DNA from: an uncultured Anaerotignum sp.
GTDB lineage: Bacteria; Bacillota; Clostridia; Lachnospirales; Anaerotignaceae
Direction of reading: 5' to 3'
DNA: 24,328 nt
NCBI RefSeq assembly: GCF_934277605.1
Contig: NZ_CAKQVD010000028.1
Coordinates: 1 to 24,328 of the forward strand
Shown: piece after piece, positions 1 through 6,892 of the stretch
How positions within the stretch are numbered: position 1 is the first letter of the stretch
How the letters are laid out: every line of letters begins with the position of its first letter
Notes under the pieces: generated by a model
Told to the model about the DNA's origin: nothing
Databases searched by the model: none
The model's input: only the letters and a program-made list of their open reading frames with translations
Translations under genes and position numbers: made by a program

Positions 1-82
1 TCCACAGTATCTCCAACAGTATAGCATACAGTCCTTGGAGAGGGACTATAAACACTACTACTTTATAATACGAGGAGAGGAT

Positions 83-265
83 ATGATGTTTGGAAAGGAA
101 TACAGAGATTTGGCAGATCTGCTGCTCAACAACGAAAGGGCAAAGCATTTTTACAACGGACTGCCACAGCCCATTCAGCAGATTGTGAGCGAAAACGGCA
201 GTGAAATTCGCACCATGAGTGCCCTGCGGCATTTTGCCAAAACCGCCGCAAAAACAGAACAGTAA
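83..265 (+). CDS. Small hypothetical protein, 60 aa
   Basis: I do not recognise the function. The reading frame is open further upstream from a TTG at 35, but a GAGGAG ribosome-binding site at 72-77 supports the tandem ATG codons at 83 and 86; 83 is chosen (5-base spacing). The protein is a soluble 60-aa polypeptide without signal peptide or membrane segment: a charged amphipathic start (FGKEYRDLADLLLNNERA), then FYNGLPQPIQQIV, then a basic tail. The pattern of an aromatic pair followed by LPxxxQ recalls small uncharacterised clostridial proteins, but that is only an impression. It is followed at once by a strong hairpin terminator, which supports it being a real, separately ended transcript. 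Its promoter probably lies left of the window. Confidence 0.6.
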   Translation: MMFGKEYRDLADLLLNNERAKHFYNGLPQPIQQIVSENGSEIRTMSALRHFAKTAAKTEQ

Positions 266-268
266 CAC

Positions 269-311
269 AAAAAGCGGTTATCCGAATCAACGGATAGCCG
301 CCCTTTTTTTT
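269..311. terminator. Bidirectional intrinsic terminator
   Basis: An 11-bp stem (274-284 with 291-301, one G-T wobble) closes a 6-base loop. It is followed by eight T on the plus strand (304-311) and by five T on the minus strand (269-273 read in reverse). It lies between two convergent genes, the 60-aa gene and the amidohydrolase, and can end both. Confidence 0.88.
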
Positions 312-317
312 GCCTGC

Positions 318-1061
318 TTATTTCTCCAAGCCCATCAGCTTAGCACAGTTGTTATAGAATACATCCGCAAGCTGCTTTTCATTCAAGCTGCTTGTCATAA
401 CCTTCATTGCCTCCACCACAGCGGGATGGAAGGGTGCATCCGTACCGAACATAATGCGGTCAGCACCAACCTCCTCATACGCCTCTTTGATTTTGGTGGG
501 CATCGGCATGCCGCTCATTTCCAGATACAGATTGGGGTAACGCTTTGCCATCTTCAAGGAAGCATCAATATATACCCCATGGCCATGCCCCATGTGAATC
601 ATCACAAGCTTTACATCGGGGTGGCGTTCTGCCAAAAGCGCAATGCTCCAAGGCAGAGAATAGGGAGGATGACCGCAGTGCATGAAAACGGGAATATTCA
701 AATCCTTTGCCGCCTCCATAATCGGATCCATCAGTGCTTCATCCGCCACATACGCATCCTTCAGAGGGTTCGCCTTAATCCCACGGAAGCCCTTATTCTG
801 CACATAGTCATAAATCATATCGACTGCCTTCTGTCCGTCATGCGGGTTCGGATAAACCAGACCAATCAGGCGGTCGGGGTATTTCTGCACTGCATCCAGA
901 CACAGCTCATTCGGCTGCGCACAAAGCAGTGTTTTTTCAATATTATATTCATCCATCTGCGCAATCAAATCCTCTGCGGTGTTTTCCAGCTTTGCCCAAC
1001 CGCCGAATGTACCGATGTGCGCATGTGCATCCATTTTCTTAAAATCCTTTACATCCATCAT
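318..1061 (-). CDS. Amidohydrolase-family metal-dependent hydrolase (TIM barrel)
   Basis: A 247-aa cytosolic protein of the amidohydrolase 2 type. Visible metal and active-site motifs are DAHAHIG (H13, H15) at the end of strand 1, GIKANP with K96, MHCGH (H128), IHMGH (H156, H159) and FGTDAPF (D208). These are the expected ligands of the superfamily, whose members hydrolyse or decarboxylate small carboxylic or cyclic substrates; the substrate here cannot be read from sequence. The start is the first of two ATG codons (1061, 1058) with a GGGAG site just upstream. The gene begins 3 bases after the stop of the membrane protein gene 1065-1580, so the two are almost certainly co-transcribed and perhaps translationally coupled. 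This suggests, without proving it, that the hydrolase acts on the compound imported by, or related to, the transporter. Confidence 0.85.
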   Translation of the reverse strand: MMDVKDFKKMDAHAHIGTFGGWAKLENTAEDLIAQMDEYNIEKTLLCAQPNELCLDAVQKYPDRLIGLVYPNPHDGQKAVDMIYDYVQNKGFRGIKANPLKDAYVADEALMDPIMEAAKDLNIPVFMHCGHPPYSLPWSIALLAERHPDVKLVMIHMGHGHGVYIDASLKMAKRYPNLYLEMSGMPMPTKIKEAYEEVGADRIMFGTDAPFHPAVVEAMKVMTSSLNEKQLADVFYNNCAKLMGLEK

Positions 1062-1064
1062 TTT

Positions 1065-1580
1065 TTACATCTCCCTTAATCTCTGCATAATCCCTGCTTT
1101 ATTAAACAACAGAACCAAAACCGCCCCCAGAACAACACCTGTAAAGGTCTGAGAGGTCAGCCCCGGCACACTGCCAAGGGCATACGCCCAGTCAAACATA
1201 AATACCTTGAAGGAGGTATACAGAACAATCTGGACAATGCCGCCCACGATAGAGCCAATCAGCCAGTTGCATTTGATGTTCGGCATGATTTTATCAATGA
1301 ACAGCCCCATCACTGCTGCCATGATATACTTGATGATGAAGGTTGGCAAAATCCAGTGCATATAGCCGCCCAAAAGGTCGGATAAGGCTGCCCCAATGCC
1401 GCCTGCCAATGCGCCCCTTCTGGTCCCCAGAAGCAATACGCTCAGGAAAATCATGCAATCCCCCATGTGGGAATAGCCATGCAAAGAAGGAATCTTTACG
1501 GCATAAATTCCAACAAAGGTGATTGCCGCCATCATTGCGGTTTTTGTTATGTCTTTGACTGAATAGGTCGTGCTGCTCAT
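1065..1580 (-). CDS. ECF transporter S-component-like membrane protein (COG4720/PF07155 type)
   Basis: A 171-aa hydrophobic protein with about five to six membrane segments. The central stretch HMGDCMIFLSVLLLG, then GALAGGIGAALSDLLGGY and FIIKYIMAAVMG, matches the pattern I know from the COG4720 family of substrate-binding S components. These pair with a shared energy-coupling module (EcfA, EcfA', EcfT) to import vitamins or other micronutrients. No Ecf ATPase or EcfT gene is in the window, as expected for a group II S component that shares a module encoded elsewhere. The ATG at 1580 has a GAGGA ribosome-binding site. The gene is first in a two-gene unit with the amidohydrolase. The substrate is unknown; vitamin precursors such as thiamine, hydroxymethylpyrimidine or riboflavin are family precedents only. 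Confidence 0.8.
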   Translation of the reverse strand: MSSTTYSVKDITKTAMMAAITFVGIYAVKIPSLHGYSHMGDCMIFLSVLLLGTRRGALAGGIGAALSDLLGGYMHWILPTFIIKYIMAAVMGLFIDKIMPNIKCNWLIGSIVGGIVQIVLYTSFKVFMFDWAYALGSVPGLTSQTFTGVVLGAVLVLLFNKAGIMQRLREM

Positions 1581-1626
1581 TTCTTTTCCTCACTTTCTGT
1601 TTCGGTTTCTCCTTAAATCGATTTTT

Positions 1627-1655
1627 ATTCTATCATGGAAGGAGGGGGTATCCAA
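1627..1655 (-). promoter_or_regulatory. Candidate sigma-A promoter of the ECF/amidohydrolase pair
   Basis: On the minus strand, TTGGAT (1650-1655) and TAGAAT (1627-1632) are separated by exactly 17 bases. The -10 is preceded by TG one base upstream (extended -10). The predicted start near 1620 leaves a leader of about 40 bases before the ATG at 1580. Confidence 0.6.
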
Positions 1656-1678
1656 GGCTCTCCGCCCTTTATCCCATA

Positions 1679-1717
1679 ATTGTATGCGTACAATTTCGAC
1701 AGATGTATGGATACAAT
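1679..1717. promoter_or_regulatory. Two dyad-symmetric candidate operators, 23 bp apart
   Basis: The first site, 1679-1694, is a perfect palindrome ATTGTA-TGCG-TACAAT. The second, 1702-1717, shares 12 of 16 positions (central TGTATGGATACAAT) and starts 23 bp away, about two helical turns. Both lie just upstream of the candidate -35 at 1650-1655, a position that suits an activator or a cooperative repressor. ATTGTA/TACAAT dyads are typical of GntR-type regulators, but no regulator gene is adjacent. Confidence 0.5.
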
Positions 1718-1771
1718 TCAAGGTATACCCCTGCATTGCCTATCTTTTCCTTGCACAATATGCTATGCAAC

Positions 1772-1813
1772 AAAAAATGCCCCCCGCATCACACATTTGT
1801 GACACGGAGGACA
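1772..1813 (-). terminator. Intrinsic terminator of clpB
   Basis: Read on the minus strand, 1813-1798 pairs with 1793-1778 over 16 bp with four G-T wobbles, a 4-base loop, and six T at 1777-1772. It lies 43 bases past the clpB stop codon. It separates clpB from the ECF/amidohydrolase pair, which then has its own promoter. Confidence 0.88.
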
Positions 1814-1855
1814 CTCTCTTCACGAAACAATCCTGGTTTCTATTCTTATTTTCTT

Positions 1856-4441
1856 TTACAGAACAACGTAGCTGCCGTTTTCATCCACATCTACGGTCAG
1901 TGTTGCACCCGGCTCCACCTCATCGGCAATAATCTTTCTTGCCAGCAGGGTTTCCACATGACGCTGTACCAGACGCTTCAACGGTCTTGCACCAAAGGCA
2001 GGATCATAGCCCGTTTCAATGATGTAGTTCTTTGCACGCTCTGTCAGTTCGCATTTCAGCTGCTTATCTGCCAGACGGGTGTTCAAATCCTTCATAATCA
2101 AATCAATGATATGGGTAATGTTATCCTTTGTCAGTGGTTTATAGAATACAATTTCATCCAGACGGTTCAAAAATTCGGGACGGAAGGACTGCTTCAGCAA
2201 GCCTTCTACCGCCGCTCTTGCCTCCGCTGTAATCTCGCCGTTGGCATCAATGCCATCCAGCAGATAAGAGGAGCCAAGGTTGGAGGTCAGGATGATAACG
2301 GTATTCTTGAAATCCACCGTTCTGCCCTGCGAATCTGTAATTCTGCCGTCATCCAATACCTGCAACAGAATATTGAAAACATCGGGATGGGCTTTTTCCA
2401 CCTCATCGAACAGGATAACGGAATAGGGTTTCCGACGAACAGCCTCTGTCAGCTGACCGCCCTCCTCATAGCCGACATACCCGGGAGGCGCACCAATCAG
2501 ACGGGACACGCTGAATTTTTCCATGTATTCGGTCATATCAATACGCACCATGTTCTTTTCATCATCAAACAGGCACTCTGCCAAGGTCTTTGCCAGCTCG
2601 GTTTTCCCGACACCCGTAGGGCCAAGGAACAGGAAGGAGCCGATAGGTCTGTTTGCACTCTGGATACCGGCACGGCTTCTGAGGATTGCCTCGGAAACCT
2701 TTGTGACTGCCTCCTCCTGCCCGACAACTCTTTCGTGCAGAATATCCTCCAAATGCAGCAGCTTATCCCGCTCGCCCTCCATCAGCTTTGCAACGGGAAT
2801 CCCTGTCCAACGCTCAATGATACGGGCAATTTCTTCTTCTGTAACCTTATCCCGCAGCAGTGTATTTCTGCCGCTGTTTTCTTCTGCAAGGTGTTCCTTT
2901 TCTTCCAGCTCCTTTTGCAGCTGTGGCAGCTTGCCGTATTTCAGCTCTGCCGCCTTATTCAAATCGTATTTTCTTTCTGCCGCTTCGATTTCGGCATTGA
3001 CATCCTCGATTTCCTCTCTCAGCTTCTGTACAACGCCGATGGCATCCTTTTCATTCTGCCATTTTGCCTGCAAAGCGGCGAAGTTTTCACGCATTTCAGC
3101 CAATTCCTTCTGAATCTCCTGCAAATGCTCCTTGGACAGCTTATCATCCTCTTTTTTCAGTGCCGCTTCTTCGATTTCATGCTGGATAATCTTTCTCTGG
3201 ATGACATCCAGCTCAGTAGGCATGGAGTCCATTTCGGTACGAATCATCGCACAGGCCTCATCCACAAGGTCAATCGCTTTATCGGGTAGGAATCTGTCGG
3301 AAATATATCTATTGGACAGGGTTGCCGCCGCAATGATTGCTTGGTCTTGGATTTTAACCCCGTGATAAACCTCATATCTTTCCTTCAGGCCACGCAGGAT
3401 GGCGATGGTATCCTCGACCGTAGGCTCATTGACCATAACGGGCTGGAACCGACGCTCCAAAGCGGGGTCCTTTTCCACATACTGTCTGTATTCATTCAGT
3501 GTAGTTGCACCGATACAATGCAGTTCGCCTCTTGCCAGCATAGGCTTCAGCAGGTTGCCTGCATCCATGGCACCCTCTGTTTTGCCCGCGCCCACAATGG
3601 TGTGCAGCTCATCAATAAAGAGGATAATCTTGCCTTCGCTCTTTTTGACCTCATTCAAAACGGCTTTCAGTCTTTCTTCAAATTCGCCACGGAATTTTGC
3701 GCCCGCAATCAAGGAGCCCATATCCAGAGAGAAGATGGTTTTATCCTTCAGGCTGTTGGGTACATCCTCTTTCACGATACGCTGTGCCAAGCCCTCCGCA
3801 ATGGCGGTTTTGCCGACACCCGGCTCACCAATCAGAACGGGGTTGTTTTTCGTCTTTCTGGACAGGATACGGATGACGTTTCTGATTTCATCATCACGCC
3901 CAATCACAGGGTCCAGCTTTTTGCTTCTTGCCTTTTCCACCAGGTCTGTGCCGTATTTCTTCAAGGCATCATAGGTTGCCTCGGGGGAATCACTGGTTAC
4001 TCTGGTGTTGCCACGGACGGTTGCCAGAATTTTCATAAAGCTGTCTTTATTTACGTTATACTGACGGAACAAATCCTTCAAAGCGGCATTGGGTGCATTG
4101 ACCATTGCCATAAAGATATGCTCTACGGAAACATATTCATCCGTCATATTTTCTGCCAGCTTTTCCGCTGCGGTCAGTGCTTTTTCCAAATCAACCGCAA
4201 CCCTTGTTTCACCGCCGCTGACACGGGGCATCCGTTTTACTGCATTCTCCACTGCCTGCGTCAAGCCGTTGACATTGACATCCATCTTTTGCAGCAGCTG
4301 AGGAATCAAGCCATCCTCCTGCTGTAACAAAGCCAACAGCAAATGCTGCTGATCCAACTGAGGATTCCCATATTCAATCGCATTCGACTGGGCGTTTTGA
4401 ATGGCCTCCAAAGATTTTTGTGTAAATTTCTGTAAGTTCAT
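1856..4441 (-). CDS. clpB: ATP-dependent disaggregase ClpB (Hsp104 family)
   Basis: ClpB is a hexameric AAA+ unfoldase that, with DnaK, pulls polypeptides out of aggregates after heat or other stress. The protein is 861 aa, the normal length. In order it shows the Clp N domain (about 1-145), the first ATPase domain with Walker A GEPGVGKT (205-212) and Walker B IILFIDE (from 272), a long coiled-coil middle domain (about 400-525), and the second ATPase domain with GPTGVGKT (607-614), pore loop GYVGYEEGG (from 654) and VILFDE (685-690). The middle domain distinguishes ClpB from ClpA and, by its length, from ClpC. The start at 4441 fits AGGTGG at 4449-4454 with 7-base spacing; an ATG two codons upstream is an alternative. 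It is transcribed alone, from a CIRCE promoter to its own terminator. No defects are visible. Confidence 0.97.
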   Translation of the reverse strand: MNLQKFTQKSLEAIQNAQSNAIEYGNPQLDQQHLLLALLQQEDGLIPQLLQKMDVNVNGLTQAVENAVKRMPRVSGGETRVAVDLEKALTAAEKLAENMTDEYVSVEHIFMAMVNAPNAALKDLFRQYNVNKDSFMKILATVRGNTRVTSDSPEATYDALKKYGTDLVEKARSKKLDPVIGRDDEIRNVIRILSRKTKNNPVLIGEPGVGKTAIAEGLAQRIVKEDVPNSLKDKTIFSLDMGSLIAGAKFRGEFEERLKAVLNEVKKSEGKIILFIDELHTIVGAGKTEGAMDAGNLLKPMLARGELHCIGATTLNEYRQYVEKDPALERRFQPVMVNEPTVEDTIAILRGLKERYEVYHGVKIQDQAIIAAATLSNRYISDRFLPDKAIDLVDEACAMIRTEMDSMPTELDVIQRKIIQHEIEEAALKKEDDKLSKEHLQEIQKELAEMRENFAALQAKWQNEKDAIGVVQKLREEIEDVNAEIEAAERKYDLNKAAELKYGKLPQLQKELEEKEHLAEENSGRNTLLRDKVTEEEIARIIERWTGIPVAKLMEGERDKLLHLEDILHERVVGQEEAVTKVSEAILRSRAGIQSANRPIGSFLFLGPTGVGKTELAKTLAECLFDDEKNMVRIDMTEYMEKFSVSRLIGAPPGYVGYEEGGQLTEAVRRKPYSVILFDEVEKAHPDVFNILLQVLDDGRITDSQGRTVDFKNTVIILTSNLGSSYLLDGIDANGEITAEARAAVEGLLKQSFRPEFLNRLDEIVFYKPLTKDNITHIIDLIMKDLNTRLADKQLKCELTERAKNYIIETGYDPAFGARPLKRLVQRHVETLLARKIIADEVEPGATLTVDVDENGSYVVL

Positions 4442-4484
4442 AACCATTCCACCTTTCAAATGTTTTTTACAAAATTTAAGTGAT

Positions 4485-4513
4485 TGGGGGATAGTGCCCT
4501 TCGGGTATCTCCT
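4485..4513 (-). other. Hairpin in the clpB 5' leader
   Basis: Between the predicted transcript start (near 4520) and the ribosome-binding site, about 4486-4513 folds as a 7-bp outer helix (GGGGATA with TATCTCC, one wobble), a 3-base bulge and a CCC/GGG inner helix over a 3-base loop. There is no T tract, so it is not a terminator. A role in mRNA stability or temperature sensing is possible but is inference only. Confidence 0.35.
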
Positions 4514-4526
4514 TATCACAAGACCT

Positions 4527-4555
4527 ATTATATACTGTTAGCACTCACTTGTAAA
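4527..4555 (-). promoter_or_regulatory. Sigma-A promoter of clpB
   Basis: The minus strand carries TTTACA (4550-4555) and a perfect TATAAT (4527-4532) with 17-bp spacing. The -35 and spacer lie inside the CIRCE element, the usual geometry for repression by HrcA. The expected start is near 4520, giving a leader of about 80 bases. Confidence 0.85.
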
Positions 4556-4564
4556 GAGTGCTAA
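4538..4564. promoter_or_regulatory. CIRCE element (HrcA operator)
   Basis: A perfect match to the CIRCE consensus: TTAGCACTC (4538-4546), nine bases, GAGTGCTAA (4556-4564). HrcA binds this inverted repeat and represses heat-shock genes until GroEL becomes limiting. Here it covers the clpB -35 region. No CtsR-type direct repeat is seen nearby. Confidence 0.96.
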
Positions 4565-4726
4565 TAAAAGTTTTTTGTAAATTTTTTGTGACGAAAAAAT
4601 GAATCTGCCATACATATTTTCCCAGTCAATCTCTGATATCCATAAAATAAGAGGAAACTTTTTGCATTTTTTCACGTCTGAATAGATGGAAGGAAAGAAG
4701 AAAACGCAATAAAAGGAGGCAAAAAG

Positions 4727-5110
4727 ATGAAAAAGCTGCTGACATTGTTGCTTGCCGTTACCTGTGTATGCGGCTGTTCGCAAACGCAAAATCCCGCAGA
4801 TGAATCAAAAACAGCACGCATCCCCATGGTCATAGTGGATGGAGAACTATACATGGATACCGGCTATGACAGCACCACAGAAGGACGCTGTGGCGTAATG
4901 GATGGAGAAATCACGTCCACAGTCGATGGAACGGAACGTCCCACAGAGGATAACCAGTCCAACTTCGGAAAAGACATTGGCTATCAGTACGGTGCAGCAG
5001 AAGGCACGATTGAAATTTATCAAAATGAGAAATGGCGGATTTTCGCTACTGAGGATGTCCGAGAGCAAATCCAGTCCGCCCACAAAAACAATACAACACA
5101 GACAGATTGA
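4727..5110 (+). CDS. Small secreted lipoprotein of unknown function
   Basis: A 127-aa protein with a lipoprotein signal: basic MKK, hydrophobic LLTLLLAVTCV, then a lipobox VCGC with the lipidated cysteine at C17. The -2 cysteine is unusual but tolerated. The mature part begins with a polar linker and then has a compact domain with IPMVIVDGELYMDTG (from 33), GRCGVMDGEITSTVDG and DNQSNFGKDIGYQYG, ending KWRIFAT. I recall this GVMDGEI...NQSNFG...GYQYG pattern as a recurrent small domain in clostridial proteins, sometimes near or fused to BlaR1/M56-type peptidases, with no assigned function. The start is firm: AAAGGAGG lies 6 bases upstream. It stands alone, divergent from clpB, and ends in a terminator shared with mnmA. 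No convincing promoter was identified in the 160-base AT-rich gap. Confidence 0.8.
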   Translation: MKKLLTLLLAVTCVCGCSQTQNPADESKTARIPMVIVDGELYMDTGYDSTTEGRCGVMDGEITSTVDGTERPTEDNQSNFGKDIGYQYGAAEGTIEIYQNEKWRIFATEDVREQIQSAHKNNTTQTD

Positions 5111-5114
5111 GCAA

Positions 5115-5153
5115 AGAAAAAAGCCCTTTTACTTTCATGTAAAAAGGCTTTTT
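5115..5153. terminator. Bidirectional terminator between the lipoprotein gene and mnmA
   Basis: AAAAGCCCTTTTAC (5119-5132) pairs with GTAAAAAGGCTTTT (5139-5152) around the loop TTTCAT, with one internal mismatch. A and T runs flank it on both sides, so it can act on both strands. It sits between two convergent stop codons (5110 and 5163). Confidence 0.85.
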
Positions 5154-5162
5154 GCTTTTGGC

Positions 5163-6209
5163 TTAAAGCACAAATCCGCCGCCGGCAACAAATTCTCCAT
5201 CATAAAGCACAAGTGACTGCCCGGGTGTGATGGCTCTCTGTGGTTCATCAAAGACAACCTCCAGCTTATCCGCCCCGACCATTTTTACCGTACACCAAGC
5301 AGGCTTATGTGCATAGCGGATTTTCGCCAGAAAACGCTGTCCGTCCTCAAATTTATCATACGCCATATACGCCAGATTGCCTGCATACAGCTTCGTTTGG
5401 AACAACGCCGCATTATCGGAAAGAATGACCTCGTTTCTTTCCGCATCCACGCCATAGACAAAGACAGGCTTGCCCAAGGCAATGCCAAGCCCCTTTCTCT
5501 GCCCAACGGTATAATGAATCAAGCCCTTATGCTTGCCCAAAACATTCCCGTCCATATCCACGAAATTGCCGCTTTTTCCCTTTTTGCCGCCCTCCTTTTC
5601 AATAAAAGCGGCATAGTCTCCATCGGGGATAAAGCAGATATCCTGACTATCGCCCTTCTTTGCCACAAAGCCATCCACTGCTTCTGCCATCCTGCGCACC
5701 TCATCCTTGGTGTATGCACCAATCGGCAAAAGCATTGCACCAAGCTGCTCCTGCGACAAGCGATACAGGGCATAGGTTTGATCCTTTTGGGCTGTTGCGG
5801 AATTTCTGATGGCATAGCGCATGGTTTTCGGGTGCTTTTCAATGCGGGCATAATGTCCCGTTGCGATATGCGCCGCACCGATTTTCTTCGCCTGCTCCAA
5901 AAGTGCCTGCTCCTTTACCATGCGGTTGCAAACAATGCAGGGATTGGGCGTTAAGCCCTTCTGATATTGGCGGATAAAATCCTCCACCACGCAGGTGCGA
6001 AAGGTCTCCCTGCAATCCAAAACCTCGAAGGGAATCCCTATGGATGCCGCCACCCGCTGTGCATCGGCAATGGAGGCTTCGGTGCCTTCGCCCTCCCACA
6101 TCCGCAGGGTAACGCCGATGACCTCATAGCCCTGCTGCTTTAAAAGATATGCCGCAACGGTGCTGTCCACGCCGCCGCTCATGCCGACAACTACCTTTCC
6201 TTTGTTCAT
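5163..6209 (-). CDS. mnmA: tRNA-specific 2-thiouridylase MnmA
   Basis: MnmA adenylates and thiolates U34 of tRNA-Lys, -Glu and -Gln using sulfur relayed from a cysteine desulfurase. The 348-aa protein has the ATP-pyrophosphatase P-loop SGGVDS (11-16), the two catalytic cysteines in NPCIVCN (C91) and QDICF (C192), the HYAR segment, and the C-terminal beta-barrel with GQRKGLGIA and ITPGQSLVLYDG. A GTG two codons upstream (6215) also opens the frame, but AGGTGA at 6216-6221 lies 6 bases from the ATG at 6209 and directly abuts the GTG, so the ATG is chosen. That ribosome-binding site overlaps the stop of the DUF5662-like gene, so the two are one transcript. No desulfurase gene is nearby. Confidence 0.96.
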   Translation of the reverse strand: MNKGKVVVGMSGGVDSTVAAYLLKQQGYEVIGVTLRMWEGEGTEASIADAQRVAASIGIPFEVLDCRETFRTCVVEDFIRQYQKGLTPNPCIVCNRMVKEQALLEQAKKIGAAHIATGHYARIEKHPKTMRYAIRNSATAQKDQTYALYRLSQEQLGAMLLPIGAYTKDEVRRMAEAVDGFVAKKGDSQDICFIPDGDYAAFIEKEGGKKGKSGNFVDMDGNVLGKHKGLIHYTVGQRKGLGIALGKPVFVYGVDAERNEVILSDNAALFQTKLYAGNLAYMAYDKFEDGQRFLAKIRYAHKPAWCTVKMVGADKLEVVFDEPQRAITPGQSLVLYDGEFVAGGGFVL

Positions 6210-6220
6210 TCTCACTCACC

Positions 6221-6805
6221 TCATTCGCCCTGTTTTTTTCCAAAAAAATGCTTCAAACGGCGTTTTCTGTCCGTTTGAATCAGCCGCTTTGTATAGGCAA
6301 AGGCTGTTTCCTCGCCCTGCTCCGCCAAAAGCCGCAGCAGGCAGTTCAGCAGTGCAAGGCTTTCAGGGTGCATAACCTCCTGCACACGCTTACTTTTCTG
6401 ATGATAGAGCCACGGACTTGCATCTGTATAACTCTCCTGCTGATAAACCTTGCACGCAGCAATGCGGTCCATGAACATTTCCACCACAAAACGCACAGGC
6501 ATTTTCATGCCAATCAAAAGCGGGCCTTCACTGCCGGGCATGGAATAATCAATCCAATATTCAAAATGGTGCTTATTCCTTCCTTTATGATGCAGCCAAG
6601 AGGAGGAATATCCCTTCTTCTCCTTTTCCGCATTATTGGGACTGCGGTCGCCCTGATAATATTTTGCGCCCACCAGAAATTCCGTCGGGCTATATTTGCT
6701 GAGGTCATGCGTCATGCCCTGCCAATACAGCCCCACCCGAAAGCAGCCCTGCCGCACCAGCCTTCTGTGATATGTAATCGTATGAAAATGCTCTTTTACC
6801 TTCAT
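6221..6805 (-). CDS. DUF5662-like conserved protein
   Basis: A 194-aa soluble protein, rich in histidine and aromatic residues, that I match to DUF5662 by its pattern: KEHFHTITYHRRLV near the start, GLYWQGMTHDLSKYS (about 26-40), EFxxxAKYYQG, then HHKGRNKHHFEYW. Conserved HDLSK and HHxxxNxHHxEYW histidines and aspartates look like a metal site of HD-domain style, so a metal-dependent hydrolase is plausible but unproven. The C-terminus is strongly basic. The start at 6805 has AAGGAAGGA upstream. It precedes mnmA by 11 bases and shares its transcript, which hints at a nucleotide or RNA connection. The only sequence between it and the upstream gene is a terminator, and no clear promoter was found after it. 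Confidence 0.72.
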   Translation of the reverse strand: MKVKEHFHTITYHRRLVRQGCFRVGLYWQGMTHDLSKYSPTEFLVGAKYYQGDRSPNNAEKEKKGYSSSWLHHKGRNKHHFEYWIDYSMPGSEGPLLIGMKMPVRFVVEMFMDRIAACKVYQQESYTDASPWLYHQKSKRVQEVMHPESLALLNCLLRLLAEQGEETAFAYTKRLIQTDRKRRLKHFFGKKQGE

Positions 6806-6823
6806 TTTGTTCCTTCCTTTTTT

Positions 6824-6859
6824 AAAAAAGAAACCCCAATTCTTAGGAATTGAGGTCTC
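6824..6859 (-). terminator. Terminator downstream of the isochorismatase-fold gene
   Basis: On the minus strand, 6859-6847 pairs with 6842-6830 over 13 bp (two G-T wobbles) with a 4-base loop, followed by six T (6829-6824). It lies 33 bases past the stop at 6893 and only about 18 bases before the DUF5662-like start. Some read-through, or an overlapping promoter, must therefore feed the DUF5662-mnmA transcript. Confidence 0.88.
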
Positions 6860-6892
6860 CAAGGTTTCCAATCCAAGCAAGCCTTGGGTTAT

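Noticed and set aside
64..69. Perfect TATAAT just upstream of the first plus-strand gene
   Set aside because: A start 6-7 bases downstream would fall in the ribosome-binding site at 72-77, and no -35 lies 16-18 bases upstream. The match is probably chance in an AT-rich stretch.
1581..1771. Riboswitch in the leader of the ECF S-component gene
   Set aside because: S-component genes often have riboswitches, and GGGGTAT/ATACCCC could pair over about 70 bases, but I see no conserved core of the TPP, FMN, folate, preQ1 or cobalamin classes. The predicted start also places most of this stretch outside the mRNA.
1703..3289. Long plus-strand ORF of 528 aa opposite clpB
   Set aside because: It is antisense to the highly conserved clpB and has a Cys/Gln/His-rich composition with no domain. 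It is an artefact of third-position bias.
4565..4726. Promoter of the lipoprotein gene in the AT-rich gap
   Set aside because: Several weak -35/-10 pairs exist, such as TTGTGA-17-CATACA, but none stands out enough to list.
6860..6892. T-box or other riboswitch between the isochorismatase gene and the DUF5662-like gene
   Set aside because: A small hairpin and CCAAGG/CCTTGG pairing are visible, but no T-box sequence or other known core is present, and the downstream genes are not amino-acid related.
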